Assembly (NCBI GenBank): GCA_039034015.1
Contig: JBCCBM010000020.1
Coordinates: 1-64,000 of the forward strand
Length of the DNA stretch: 64,000 nt
Source: Acuticoccus sp039034015
GTDB taxonomy: Bacteria > Pseudomonadota > Alphaproteobacteria > Rhizobiales > Amorphaceae
Reading direction: 5' to 3'
Positions within the stretch are counted from its first letter, which is position 1. Each line of letters starts with the position of its first letter. The translations under genes and the position numbers were made by a program. The notes under the pieces were generated by a model that saw only the letters and a list, made by a program, of their open reading frames with translations, made no database searches and had not been told where the DNA came from. Shown here piece by piece: positions 1-8,566 of the stretch.

Positions 1-646
1 AGACGCCGGAGACGAACCGTTTCTGCCGACCCAAAAGGCAGCGCTCCCCATCCACCGCCAGCATGATGACCACGGGGTCGGTGCGGGGAAAGTGGTGCGC
101 GCCGCAGTTGGGGCAGTCGCGGCGCATGCCGGCCATGGCGCTGTGGGTTTTTGTGCCGCAGTTGGCGCAAAACTGGTGCCGCTGGTGCCAGCCCAAGACG
201 CCGCGCGCCTGGGCAACCGCGCCCAGGAGAGGCTCGGCCAACAGCCCGTGGGAGGCGAGCGGACGCAGGGGATGGGTGGCAAGGCCGGCCCCAGCGTCGA
301 GCGTGGGCGCAGGTCCGCTGCCGCCAGGCGGGCCATCGGCGGAGGGCGCCGCATCGGCCGGCCGTTCGATCAGCCCCGCAAAGAGCGGCCCGTCGGCATC
401 GCGCCCCAGAAAGACGCTGTCGGCCAAAGAAAGGCCGTGCCGCTCGGCAGTGGCGCGGGGATGGACGGCCGATGCGCCCTCGGTCAGCAGCTGGTCGCCC
501 ACAAACAGAAGCGCCCGGGCGCCCGGGTCGTCCGCTTGTGTGGTGATGAAGGCCGTATCCTCCCGCCGTTCCGACAAGCGCTCCAAAGCGTTGCCGCCAA
601 AGCCGGTGTTTGCGGAGGCGTCATGGTCGGGGAAAATGAGGGGCAT
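1..646 (-). CDS. nudC: NAD(+)/NADH diphosphatase NudC, N-terminal part (runs off the window)
   Basis: The first 215 residues of a Nudix hydrolase that cleaves NAD(H) and, in other bacteria, removes NAD caps from RNA. The zinc ribbon is visible as two CxxC pairs, Cys160/Cys163 and Cys178/Cys181, followed by FPRTDPVVIMLAV, which is the usual entry into the Nudix fold. The Nudix box and C-terminus lie beyond base 1. The ATG at 644-646 was chosen because the reading from there matches the family's loosely conserved N-terminal domain. The gene diverges from the cupin gene. Family assignment is firm; completeness cannot be judged. Confidence 0.85.
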   Translation of the reverse strand, partial: MPLIFPDHDASANTGFGGNALERLSERREDTAFITTQADDPGARALLFVGDQLLTEGASAVHPRATAERHGLSLADSVFLGRDADGPLFAGLIERPADAAPSADGPPGGSGPAPTLDAGAGLATHPLRPLASHGLLAEPLLGAVAQARGVLGWHQRHQFCANCGTKTHSAMAGMRRDCPNCGAHHFPRTDPVVIMLAVDGERCLLGRQKRFVSGV

Positions 647-728
647 TGTTGGGCAACACATTGATTGGCGCCGGGATGGCGCCCGGCCCGGCAAAGGCGT
701 AGGAGAAAGCGCCGGCGGAGGGCGCAGC

Positions 729-1079
729 ATGTCACGGGTCAACTTGCAAGAGAAGCTTCAGAGCTTTGACGAGCGCTACGCGCCGCGCACAGTCGCCACC
801 TACAACGGCAACGATGTGATGGTCGCAAAGCTCGAAGGCCCCTTCCACTGGCACAGCCATACCGACACGGACGACCTTTTTCTGGTGCTGTCTGGCGAGC
901 TCGACATTGAAATGCGCAGCGAGACGGTGCGCCTTGGCGCCGGTGACCTTTATGTGGTGCCGCGGGGGGTGGAGCATCGGCCCGTTGCCCACGGCGAGGT
1001 GTCGATCCTGTTGATGGAGCCCACCGGCACGCCCAACTCTGGGGATGCCGCCACCGCAGCGCCCCGCCGGGTGATCTGA
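729..1079 (+). CDS. Small single-domain cupin protein
   Basis: A 116-residue protein that is essentially one cupin barrel. Metal ligands of cupin motif 1 are recognisable in HWHSHTDTDDLFLVLSGEL, and motif 2 in DLYVVPRGVEHRPVA. Such stand-alone cupins include sugar and small-molecule isomerases and sensors, so the substrate cannot be named. The ATG at 729 follows a purine-rich GGCGGAGGG and starts just before the conserved fold; longer upstream readings are out of character. The stop TGA overlaps the ATG of the next SDR gene by one base, so the two are translationally coupled and probably act together. Confidence 0.75.
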   Translation: MSRVNLQEKLQSFDERYAPRTVATYNGNDVMVAKLEGPFHWHSHTDTDDLFLVLSGELDIEMRSETVRLGAGDLYVVPRGVEHRPVAHGEVSILLMEPTGTPNSGDAATAAPRRVI

Positions 1080-1822
1080 TGGACGAGCGCAAAACCCTTG
1101 TTTTGACCGGGGCAAGCCGGGGCATCGGCCACGCGACGGTCAAGCGCTTTTCGGCCGCCGGCTGGCGCATCATCACCTGCTCGCGGCACGCCTTTGCGGG
1201 GGACAAGTGCCCCTGGCCCGCCGGCGAGGAGGACCACATCCAGGTGGACCTTTCCGACCCCGAAAATCTGGGCGATGCCATTGCAGAAATGCGCGCGCGG
1301 CTGGAGGCCAATGGCGGCCGGCTTGACGCGCTGGTCAACAATGCCGGGATCAGCCCCAAGGGGGATGGTGGCGCGCGGCTCAACTCCATCGAAACGCCGA
1401 TGCACCTGTGGCGCACCGTCTTTCAGGTGAACCTTTTTGCGCCCATCATGCTCGCCCGCGGGCTGCGGCGGGAGTTGAAGACGGCGGCCGGTTCGGTGGT
1501 GAATGTCTCCTCCATCGCCGGCACCCGCGTTCACCCCTTTGCGGGGACGGCCTATGCAACGTCAAAGGCGGCGCTCGCCTCCCTCACCCGCGAAATGGCG
1601 GCCGACTTTGGCGGCCTTGGCGTGCGCGTCAACGCCATTGCCCCTGGCGAGATCGACACCGCGATCCTGTCGCCCGGCACCGAGGCCTTGATTGAGGATA
1701 TCCCCCTCAAACGCCTTGGCGCGCCCTCGGAGGTGGCAGAGCTCATCTTCTTCCTGTGCACATCGCCCTCCACCTATATTTCCGGCGCAGAAATCCATGT
1801 GAACGGCGGCCAGCACGTTTGA
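1079..1822 (+). CDS. SDR family NAD(P)-dependent oxidoreductase
   Basis: A 247-residue classical short-chain dehydrogenase. The Rossmann motif TGASRGIG is at residues 10-17, NNAG at about 87-90, the catalytic Ser at about 144-145, and Tyr159/Lys163 in YATSK. The C-terminal stretch ISGAEIHVNGGQHV is the usual cofactor-domain ending. It is coupled to the upstream cupin by a one-base overlap, suggesting a two-gene operon acting on one small carbonyl substrate. It ends 19 bases from the stop of convergent tsaD. The substrate is unknown. Confidence 0.85.
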   Translation: MDERKTLVLTGASRGIGHATVKRFSAAGWRIITCSRHAFAGDKCPWPAGEEDHIQVDLSDPENLGDAIAEMRARLEANGGRLDALVNNAGISPKGDGGARLNSIETPMHLWRTVFQVNLFAPIMLARGLRRELKTAAGSVVNVSSIAGTRVHPFAGTAYATSKAALASLTREMAADFGGLGVRVNAIAPGEIDTAILSPGTEALIEDIPLKRLGAPSEVAELIFFLCTSPSTYISGAEIHVNGGQHV

Positions 1823-1841
1823 GCCGTCGGGCCAATGCGGG

Positions 1842-2921
1842 TCACACTTTTGCGCCCCGCTTGCCGGCCCCTAAGACTGTGCCCGCCGAGCCATCCAGCG
1901 GCCAGCGGGGCCGCACCTGGGGCGTGAATTCGCCCCCGCGGCCGAGGCAAAAGCGCTCCAGCGCTGCGTAGGCGACCATGGCGCCATTGTCGGTGCAAAG
2001 CCGCACGGGCGGGGCAACCATCGGAACCTCGTTTTCCGCGCAAAAGTCTGAGAGCGCTGCCCGGAGCGCCTGGTTGGCCGCCACACCGCCCACCACGACA
2101 ATCGCCGTCGGCCGGCCCCAGTCCGCAGGGAAACACGCGAGCGCCCGGCCGAGCTGGCGGCGAAGATGGGCAATCACGGTCGCCTGGAAGCCGGCCGCAA
2201 TGTCGCACACCGTGGCGTCCGACAACGGGGCGGCGCGCTCGGCGGCAAGGCGCACCGCGGTTTTGAGGCCCGCAAATGAAAGATCCGCCCCGGGCCGCTT
2301 TAACAGCGGGATGGGGAAGGCAAACCGCGAAGGGTCGCCCTGCGCGGCCATCCGTTCCACCGCCGGCCCGCCGGGATAGCCGAGGCCCAAAAGCTTTGCG
2401 ATTTTGTCGAACGCCTCCCCCGCGGCATCGTCGATGGTGGTGCCGAGGCGCTGGGTGGCACCAAGGTCGCGCACCGCCAAAAACTGCGCGTGGCCGCCCG
2501 AGAGCAGCGCCACAAGGTACGGGTAGGCGGTGCCCTCGGTGAGGCGCGGGGTCAACACGTGGGCTTCAAGGTGGTTCACCGGCACGAAGGGGCGCCCGGC
2601 GGCCGCAGCAAACGCGCGGCCAAAGCTTGCGCCCACCAAGAGACCGCCCACAAGGCCCGGCCCCACCGTTGCGCCCACTGCCGAAAGGTCGCCTGGCGAG
2701 ACGCCCGCCTTGGCAAGCGCTGCGGCGGCCACCTCGTCGATCACATCCACATGGGCTCTGGCGGCAAGTTCGGGCACCACACCGCCATAGGCCGCGTGAA
2801 GGTCAAGTTGCGCGCGCACCACCTCGCTTTGGATGGTGGCCGCGCCCGGGCCGCCGGCGACCACCGCGGCCGCACACTCGTCGCAACTCGTCTCAAGCCC
2901 CAACACCAAGGGTTTTTTCAC
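1842..2921 (-). CDS. tsaD: tRNA N6-adenosine threonylcarbamoyltransferase TsaD
   Basis: A 359-residue protein matching the TsaD/Kae1/Qri7 family, which transfers the threonylcarbamoyl group to A37 of ANN-decoding tRNAs with TsaB and TsaE. Motifs include GLETSCDE near the start, the metal-binding NHLEAH (His117, His121), SGGHAQ, TIDDAAGEAFDK, YPGGPAVE, LSFAGLKTAV and CTDNGAMVAYA. A GTG start at 2919-2921 is chosen because the conserved VLGLETSCDE begins six residues later. It diverges from hemC with 52 bases between start codons, an arrangement I know from related alphaproteobacteria, so a shared promoter region is likely. Confidence 0.95.
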   Translation of the reverse strand: MKKPLVLGLETSCDECAAAVVAGGPGAATIQSEVVRAQLDLHAAYGGVVPELAARAHVDVIDEVAAAALAKAGVSPGDLSAVGATVGPGLVGGLLVGASFGRAFAAAAGRPFVPVNHLEAHVLTPRLTEGTAYPYLVALLSGGHAQFLAVRDLGATQRLGTTIDDAAGEAFDKIAKLLGLGYPGGPAVERMAAQGDPSRFAFPIPLLKRPGADLSFAGLKTAVRLAAERAAPLSDATVCDIAAGFQATVIAHLRRQLGRALACFPADWGRPTAIVVVGGVAANQALRAALSDFCAENEVPMVAPPVRLCTDNGAMVAYAALERFCLGRGGEFTPQVRPRWPLDGSAGTVLGAGKRGAKV

Positions 2922-2973
2922 GGCTGTGCTTTCTGTACGAAGGGCAGAACTCTTTCCGACGACCTGAGGGCGC

Positions 2974-3876
2974 GTGACAAGTTTTAAGATCGGCACCAGA
3001 GGGAGCCCCCTCGCCCTTGCCCAGGCCAACATGGTCAAAGACGCCCTTGAAGCGGGCGGCCACGAGGGCCCGCTCGAGATCGTGATCATCAAGACCGAGG
3101 GCGACCGCATCCTCGACCGCCCGCTCAGCGAGGTGGGCGGAAAGGGCCTTTTCGTCAAAGAGATCGAAGAGGCGCTGATCGCGGGCCGCATCGATTGCGC
3201 CGTCCACAGCGCGAAGGATCTTGAGACGAGCCTGCCGGATGGGCTGACGCTGGGCGCCTTTCTCCCGCGGGAGGATGTGCGCGATGCCTTCATCGGCAAG
3301 GGCGGCGCGCAGCTTGCCGATCTTCCCGCCGGCGCCACGGTGGGCACCGCCTCGCTCCGGCGCCAGGCGTTGGTGCGGCGCGCGCGGCCGGACCTTTTGT
3401 GCAAGGTGCTGCGGGGCAATGTGCAAACGCGCCTTGCCAAGCTTGAGGCGGGGGATTGCGATGCAACGCTCCTCGCCCTTGCCGGCCTCAAGCGGCTTGG
3501 CAACACCGGCGTTGCGACCGAGCTTTTGCCCCTCGACCAGTTTCCCCCGGCCGTTGCGCAAGGGGCCATCGCCATCGAGGTGCGCCGGGACGACCCGGTT
3601 GCCGCCCCCGTGGCGGCGCTGGATGATGCGCCGACCCGCATTGCCGTCACCGCCGAGCGGGGGTTTTTGGCAGCGCTCGACGGGTCATGCCGCACGCCAA
3701 TTGCGGGGCTTGCCACGGTGGACGGGGGCACGGTGCGCCTCTCCGGCCTTGTGGCCAACCACGATGGCAGCGACACCCGCGAGGTGGACGGCAAGGGCGC
3801 CGCGGCCGACGCTGCCGCCATGGGGTATGACGCGGGCGAGCGATTGCGGGCGCGCCTTCCCGCCGGCTTTTTGTGA
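2974..3876 (+). CDS. hemC: Porphobilinogen deaminase (hydroxymethylbilane synthase)
   Basis: A 300-residue enzyme that polymerises four porphobilinogens into hydroxymethylbilane in tetrapyrrole synthesis. IGTRGSPLALAQA lies at the N-terminus, the catalytic Asp82 in HSAKD, and Cys239 in GSCRTPIAG is the dipyrromethane cofactor attachment site. The start is GTG at 2974, preceded by the purine-rich GAGGG. It heads a co-directional run hemC-hemD-hemY-aldehyde dehydrogenase, with hemD beginning 54 bases downstream. Confidence 0.95.
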   Translation: MTSFKIGTRGSPLALAQANMVKDALEAGGHEGPLEIVIIKTEGDRILDRPLSEVGGKGLFVKEIEEALIAGRIDCAVHSAKDLETSLPDGLTLGAFLPREDVRDAFIGKGGAQLADLPAGATVGTASLRRQALVRRARPDLLCKVLRGNVQTRLAKLEAGDCDATLLALAGLKRLGNTGVATELLPLDQFPPAVAQGAIAIEVRRDDPVAAPVAALDDAPTRIAVTAERGFLAALDGSCRTPIAGLATVDGGTVRLSGLVANHDGSDTREVDGKGAAADAAAMGYDAGERLRARLPAGFL

Positions 3877-3930
3877 CGCGCTGATGGCGCCGCGGCGGAC
3901 CCAACCGGCGCCCCAAACGCCAGGCGCTGC

Positions 3931-4593
3931 GTGATCAACACCGTCGCCGTCACCCGCCCCCACCCGCAGCTCTGCGGCACAATGGCGAAGGTGGCCGCGC
4001 GCGGGTTCAAGCCACTCGCCGCCCCTGTGCTGCGCCTCGAACGGCTGGGCCCAGCGCCCGCTGCGGGGGGCGCAAAGGCCATCGCCCTCACAAGCCGAAC
4101 GGCCGCCGCCCTTCTTCAAGACGCCGATCACCTCAAAACCCTCCCCGCCTTTTGTGTGGGCAACGCCACCGCGCGGGAGGCGGCGGCCGCCGGATTTCCC
4201 CGCACCATCAGCGCCGATGGCGATGTGGATGCGCTCGCCCGAAAAATCATCGCGGCGGGGGTTTCGCCCGTCATCCATGTGTGCGGCGAGGATTTTCGGG
4301 GCGATCTTGTGGGTGCGCTGCGCGCGGCGGGCGCTGCGGCCGAGCGGGCCGTGCTTTACCGCATGGCGCCCGCGAAGGCGCTGCCGGACGCGCCGGACGG
4401 GGTGGATGCGGTGCTCCTCTTCTCGCCCCGCTCAGCGATGGTGTTTGCCGCCCTTGGCACCGATCCCCCCTGGTCGACGGCGCGGGTGGTGGCCATTTCG
4501 CAGGCGGCCGCCGCGGGGTTTTCTGGCGCCGCCATTGCTGCGCGCCCCACCGAGGCGGCGCTCCTCGACGCGCTGTCGGCCCTTGCCCCATGA
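3931..4593 (+). CDS. hemD: Uroporphyrinogen-III synthase
   Basis: A 220-residue protein of the poorly conserved HemD family, which closes hydroxymethylbilane to uroporphyrinogen III. The pattern VAVTRPHPQ at the N-terminus, ALTSRTAA, FCVGNATAREAAAAG and the C-terminal FSPRSAMVFAAL with ARPTEAALLDAL are family hallmarks. It starts with GTG at 3931. Its stop overlaps the ATG of the hemY-like gene by three bases, and hemC lies upstream, so position supports the call as much as sequence does. Confidence 0.88.
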   Translation: MINTVAVTRPHPQLCGTMAKVAARGFKPLAAPVLRLERLGPAPAAGGAKAIALTSRTAAALLQDADHLKTLPAFCVGNATAREAAAAGFPRTISADGDVDALARKIIAAGVSPVIHVCGEDFRGDLVGALRAAGAAAERAVLYRMAPAKALPDAPDGVDAVLLFSPRSAMVFAALGTDPPWSTARVVAISQAAAAGFSGAAIAARPTEAALLDALSALAP

Positions 4594-5933
4594 TCCGCGC
4601 GCTCGCCCTTCTTGGCGCCTTGTGCGGGCTTGCGGCGGGGGCGGCGTGGCTCGCCGACAATCCTGGCACCATCACCTACACCTGGCGCGAGGAGCGTGGG
4701 ACGCTCACCACCACCGAGGCCGCCGCCGTCCTTGCCGCGTTGATCGGCGCGGGGGTTGCGCTTCTTGCCCTTGGGCGCCGCATTGTGCGGCTTGGCACGC
4801 GGCGCCAGACGCGACGTCATGGCGCGCTCCACGCGGCCCATGAGGCGGGCCTTCTCGCCATTGCCGCGGGTGACGGAAAAGCGGCGAAGGCAGCGCTTGC
4901 AAAGGCCCACCGCGCGGGGCCGGACCACGGTCTCACCCACCTTTTGGCCGCGCAAACTGGGCAATTGACGGGGGATGATGCGGGCGCTGAAGCCGCCTTT
5001 GAGGCGATGCGTCGCGCGGAGGCGACGCGCCTTGTGGGGCTTTATGGCCTTGCAACGCTGGCCGACCGGCGGGGGGATGGGGCGGCCGCCCTCACCCACG
5101 CCACCGCAGCGCTTGCGGGCGGCGCGGGGTGGGCCGCACGCATGACGCTGGCGTCCGCCGCGGCCGCGGGGGACTATGACGCCGCGCTCGCAGCCCTTGA
5201 AACCGCGGGGCGGGCGCTGGGCGCGGCAGAGGTGAAGCGGCTCCGCCTCGTTCTCCTCACGGCAAAAGGGTTTGGCGAGGGGGATGCGGCGCGCCGCGCG
5301 GCAAAAGCTGCCCATAGGCTCGACCCCGCATTTGTCCCCGCCGCCCTCGCCTTGGCGCGCAAAACGCCGCGGGAGGCGGCGCGCATTTTGGCGCACACCT
5401 TTCGGCGCACGCCGCACCCGGACCTCATTGCGGAACACATGGCCGGCGCAACCACGGCGGAGGATCGGCTGGCCCGCGTTGCAGCGCTTGCCGCCCTTGC
5501 GCCCGATCACCCCGAAAGCCGGCTTGCCCTTGCGCGGGCCGCGCTCTCGGCACGCGCGCCAGAGCGGGCGCGCGAGGCCCTTGCCCCGCTTCTGGAAGGG
5601 GCGCCGACGGAGCGGGCGATGTTGCTGCTTGCCGAGCTTGAGGCGCTGGCGCCGGGGGATGAGGGCCGCGTGCGCGATGCGCTCTCTCGCGCGGTGCGGG
5701 CGCCGAAAGATCCGGTTTGGTGCGCCGACGGGGTTGTGGCGGACGCGTGGGCCCCCACATCGCCGGTCACGGGGCGCCTTGATGCATTTGTGTGGCAAGT
5801 GCCGCCGGCCCTTCCCCCGGCCGCCCGCGCTCCGCTAGACCTTCCCGGACAATATCCCTCACTGCAACCGCAGGCGCAAAGGGGCTCTGTGCCCCCCACC
5901 GACACCCAACGAGGCCAGGACAAGACCCCATGA
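4590..5933 (+). CDS. hemY: HemY-like heme biosynthesis-associated membrane TPR protein
   Basis: A 447-residue protein with two N-terminal membrane segments (about residues 3-22 and 43-63). Between them sits AWLADNPGTITYTW, typical of the HemY N-terminal domain. A long Ala/Leu-rich helical region with TPR-like repeats follows, then a Pro-rich tail. HemY_N proteins lie downstream of hemD in many proteobacteria; their precise role in heme synthesis is unresolved. The ATG at 4590 overlaps the hemD stop, and the hemY stop in turn overlaps the start of the aldehyde dehydrogenase. This is not the Gram-positive HemY oxidase. Confidence 0.85.
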   Translation: MIRALALLGALCGLAAGAAWLADNPGTITYTWREERGTLTTTEAAAVLAALIGAGVALLALGRRIVRLGTRRQTRRHGALHAAHEAGLLAIAAGDGKAAKAALAKAHRAGPDHGLTHLLAAQTGQLTGDDAGAEAAFEAMRRAEATRLVGLYGLATLADRRGDGAAALTHATAALAGGAGWAARMTLASAAAAGDYDAALAALETAGRALGAAEVKRLRLVLLTAKGFGEGDAARRAAKAAHRLDPAFVPAALALARKTPREAARILAHTFRRTPHPDLIAEHMAGATTAEDRLARVAALAALAPDHPESRLALARAALSARAPERAREALAPLLEGAPTERAMLLLAELEALAPGDEGRVRDALSRAVRAPKDPVWCADGVVADAWAPTSPVTGRLDAFVWQVPPALPPAARAPLDLPGQYPSLQPQAQRGSVPPTDTQRGQDKTP

Positions 5934-7360
5934 ACCACACCGACCTTTTCATCGACGGCGCCTTCCGCCCCGCCAGCGACGGCGGCCGGTCCGATGTGGT
6001 GAACCCCGCCGATGAGAGTGTTCTGGCCTCAGTTGCCTCCGGCACCACCGAGGATGCCATCGCCGCGCTCGATGCGGCCGATGCCGCCTTTGCCGATTGG
6101 CGCGAGGAAAGCCCGCGGGCGCGCAGCATCATTCTCTCCCGCGCGTTTGAGGCGATGATGGACCGGCGGGACGAGATTGCCCGCCTCATCACGCTGGAAA
6201 ACGGCAAGGCGCTGCCCGACGCCACGGGCGAGGCAACGTATGCGGCCGAATTCTTCCGCTGGTATGCGGAGGAGGCGGTGCGCACGCCCGGGCACCTCGG
6301 CGCAGCGCCCGCCAGCGGGGCAAAAATGCTCGTCCACCACCGCCCTGCCGGGATTGCGGTGATGGTGACGCCCTGGAATTTTCCCGCGGCGATGGGCACG
6401 CGCAAAATTGCGCCGGCGCTTGCGGCGGGCTGCCCCATGGTGATCAAGCCAGCGTCGGAAACGCCGCTCACCATGCTGGCGCTGATGCCGATTTTGGCGG
6501 AGGCGGGCGTTCCGAAGGGCGTTGTGAACGTGGTGCCGAGCCGCGCCTCGGGCAAAATTGTGGGCGCGATGATGGCCGATCCGCGGGTGCGGGTGATTTC
6601 GTTCACCGGCTCCACCGAGGTGGGCAAAAAGCTTCTCCATGGCGCGGCCGATCAGGTGCTGAAACCTGCCATGGAGCTTGGCGGCAATGCGCCCTTCATC
6701 ATCTTTGACGATGCCGACCTTGAGGCCGCGGCCGACGGGCTGATGGTCGCCAAAATGCGCAACGGCGGGGAAGCGTGCACCGCCGCCAATCGCATTTATG
6801 TCCACCGCGCGGTGGAAGCGCAGTTTACGGAAATCTTTGCCGGCAAGATGGACGCCCTCGTGATGGGCAACGGGCTGGACGATGGGACGACGCTCGGCCC
6901 CCTCGTGAACGCCGACACGCGGGACAAGGTCGCCCACTTTGTGACCGACGCGCTGGAAAAGGGTGCGACCCTTCGCCTTGGCGGCACAATCCCCAACCGA
7001 CCGGGCTTTTTCTACCCTGCCACGGTGCTGACGGGTGTGCCGGAGACTGCGGACTGTGTGCGCGATGAGATTTTTGGACCGGTGGCCGCGCTCCAGACCT
7101 TTGATGATGACGACGAAGTGATCAACCGCGCCAACGACACTGAGTATGGGCTTGTGGCGTATCTTTACACGGGTGATCTGAAGCGCGGCCTCAGCGTGTC
7201 GGAGCGATTGGACTACGGCATGGTTGGGCTCAATCGCGGCCTTGTGTCGGACCCTGCGGCACCCTTTGGGGGCACCAAACAGTCGGGCCTTGGCCGTGAG
7301 GGGGGTGCTGAGGGCATGCTGGAATTCATGGAAACGCAGTATATCGCGACGAACTGGTAG
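5930..7360 (+). CDS. NAD(P)-dependent aldehyde dehydrogenase, succinate-semialdehyde type
   Basis: A 476-residue aldehyde dehydrogenase. The cofactor motif TPWNFPAAM, KPASETPL, FTGSTEVGK, the catalytic base Glu249 in ELGGNAPF and the nucleophile Cys283 in NGGEACTAANR are all present. The C-terminal PFGGTKQSGLGREGG matches succinate-semialdehyde dehydrogenases (GabD/DavD group), although glutarate or other semialdehydes are possible. The ATG at 5930 overlaps the hemY stop (ATGA), placing a catabolic enzyme in translational coupling with heme genes. A link through C4 metabolites such as succinate is only speculation. Confidence 0.85.
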   Translation: MNHTDLFIDGAFRPASDGGRSDVVNPADESVLASVASGTTEDAIAALDAADAAFADWREESPRARSIILSRAFEAMMDRRDEIARLITLENGKALPDATGEATYAAEFFRWYAEEAVRTPGHLGAAPASGAKMLVHHRPAGIAVMVTPWNFPAAMGTRKIAPALAAGCPMVIKPASETPLTMLALMPILAEAGVPKGVVNVVPSRASGKIVGAMMADPRVRVISFTGSTEVGKKLLHGAADQVLKPAMELGGNAPFIIFDDADLEAAADGLMVAKMRNGGEACTAANRIYVHRAVEAQFTEIFAGKMDALVMGNGLDDGTTLGPLVNADTRDKVAHFVTDALEKGATLRLGGTIPNRPGFFYPATVLTGVPETADCVRDEIFGPVAALQTFDDDDEVINRANDTEYGLVAYLYTGDLKRGLSVSERLDYGMVGLNRGLVSDPAAPFGGTKQSGLGREGGAEGMLEFMETQYIATNW

Positions 7361-7504
7361 CGCGTCGCGCGGGCAACGGTTGCAAGCTCTGCGTCATCCT
7401 GGGGGCAGGGTTGCGGCACCCCGGCCCTTGCGATCGTTTTCCCACCGCCATACTCTTGATTTAGCAGAGTTCAATTCTGGGCTCTGCGCGAGCATGTACA
7501 AAAA

Positions 7505-8566
7505 ATGCTACAGCGCCAGCGCCTCGATGAGGTGGTCGACCGCTTTAACATCTTAGAACAGCGCATGGCCTCGGGCCCCGCGGGCAACGAGCTTGTGACG
7601 CTCTCCCGCGAATACGCGGAGCTGGAACCTCTTGTGAAGCAAGTGACCGCCCTTCGCGAGGCGGAAGCGGAGCTTGAGGGGGTGGATGAACTGTTGGAAG
7701 ACGGTGGTGAACTTGCCGAATTGGCAGCCGCCGAACGCCCTGACCTTCTGGCCAAGATTGACGCACTGACCGACGGCATCCGCCTCAGCCTGTTGCCGAA
7801 GGACGAGGCGGACGAAAAGTCAGCCATCCTCGAAGTGCGCGCCGGCACGGGCGGGCAAGAGGCCGCCCTCTTCGCCGGCGATTTGTTTCGCATGTACGAG
7901 CGCTTTGCCGCCGACAACAAGTTCGCCGTCGAAGTGATGGACCTGTCGGAAGGCGATTCGGGCGGCTTTAAAGAAATCATCGCCGCCGTGCGCGGGCGCG
8001 GGGTGTTTGCAAAGCTAAAATTCGAGTCCGGCGTGCACCGCGTCCAGCGGGTGCCGCAGACCGAAAGCCAAGGCCGCATCCACACGTCCGCCGCAACGGT
8101 CGCGGTGCTGCCCGAAGCGGAAGATGTGGACATCGACATCCCCGCCGCCGACATCCGCATTGATACAATGCGCGCCTCAGGCGCCGGCGGCCAGCACGTG
8201 AACACCACCGATTCGGCCGTGCGCATCACCCATTTGCCCACGGGCATTGTCGTCACATCGTCGGAAAAGTCGCAGCACCAGAACCGCGCCCGCGCCATGG
8301 AAGTTCTCCGCGCGCGGCTCTACGACATGGAGCGCCAGAAGGCCGATGAGGCCCGGGCCGCCAACCGCAAAACCCAGGTGGGCTCCGGCGATCGATCGGA
8401 ACGCATCCGCACCTATAATTTTCCGCAAGGGCGGGTGACGGATCACCGAATAAACCTCACACTTTATAAGCTTGATGATATTCTAGCCGGGCCCGGCCTC
8501 ACGGAGGTGATTGATGCACTCGCCACCGACCACCAAACCCGCCTTCTGGCGGACGTCGATGGGTGA
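7505..8566 (+). CDS. prfA: Peptide chain release factor 1
   Basis: A 353-residue class I release factor recognising UAA and UAG. The GGQ motif is at residues 228-230, and the codon-recognition tripeptide is PQT at 184-186 within RVPQTESQGRIHTS. The middle residue of this PxT motif varies among alphaproteobacteria, so PQT is not alarming. The ATG at 7505 gives the family N-terminus MLQRQRLDEVVDRF; no strong Shine-Dalgarno sequence is visible. The last 8 bases overlap the proposed start of prmC, whose product methylates Gln230. Confidence 0.96.
   Translation: MLQRQRLDEVVDRFNILEQRMASGPAGNELVTLSREYAELEPLVKQVTALREAEAELEGVDELLEDGGELAELAAAERPDLLAKIDALTDGIRLSLLPKDEADEKSAILEVRAGTGGQEAALFAGDLFRMYERFAADNKFAVEVMDLSEGDSGGFKEIIAAVRGRGVFAKLKFESGVHRVQRVPQTESQGRIHTSAATVAVLPEAEDVDIDIPAADIRIDTMRASGAGGQHVNTTDSAVRITHLPTGIVVTSSEKSQHQNRARAMEVLRARLYDMERQKADEARAANRKTQVGSGDRSERIRTYNFPQGRVTDHRINLTLYKLDDILAGPGLTEVIDALATDHQTRLLADVDG

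Noticed and set aside
2974..4091. Upstream extension of the tsaD frame opposite hemC
   Set aside because: It translates as low-complexity antisense of hemC; the TsaD motif begins right after GTG 2921.
4152..4589. Long frame running through hemD into the hemY-like gene, suggesting a fusion
   Set aside because: The part over hemD is Arg/Gly-rich shadow of the hemD frame; the real gene begins at the ATG overlapping the hemD stop.
7801..8100. PQT instead of PAT/PVT in the release factor 1 codon-recognition tripeptide as a sign of altered stop-codon reading
   Set aside because: The middle residue of the PxT motif varies in alphaproteobacterial RF1; both flanking residues and the surrounding motif are intact.
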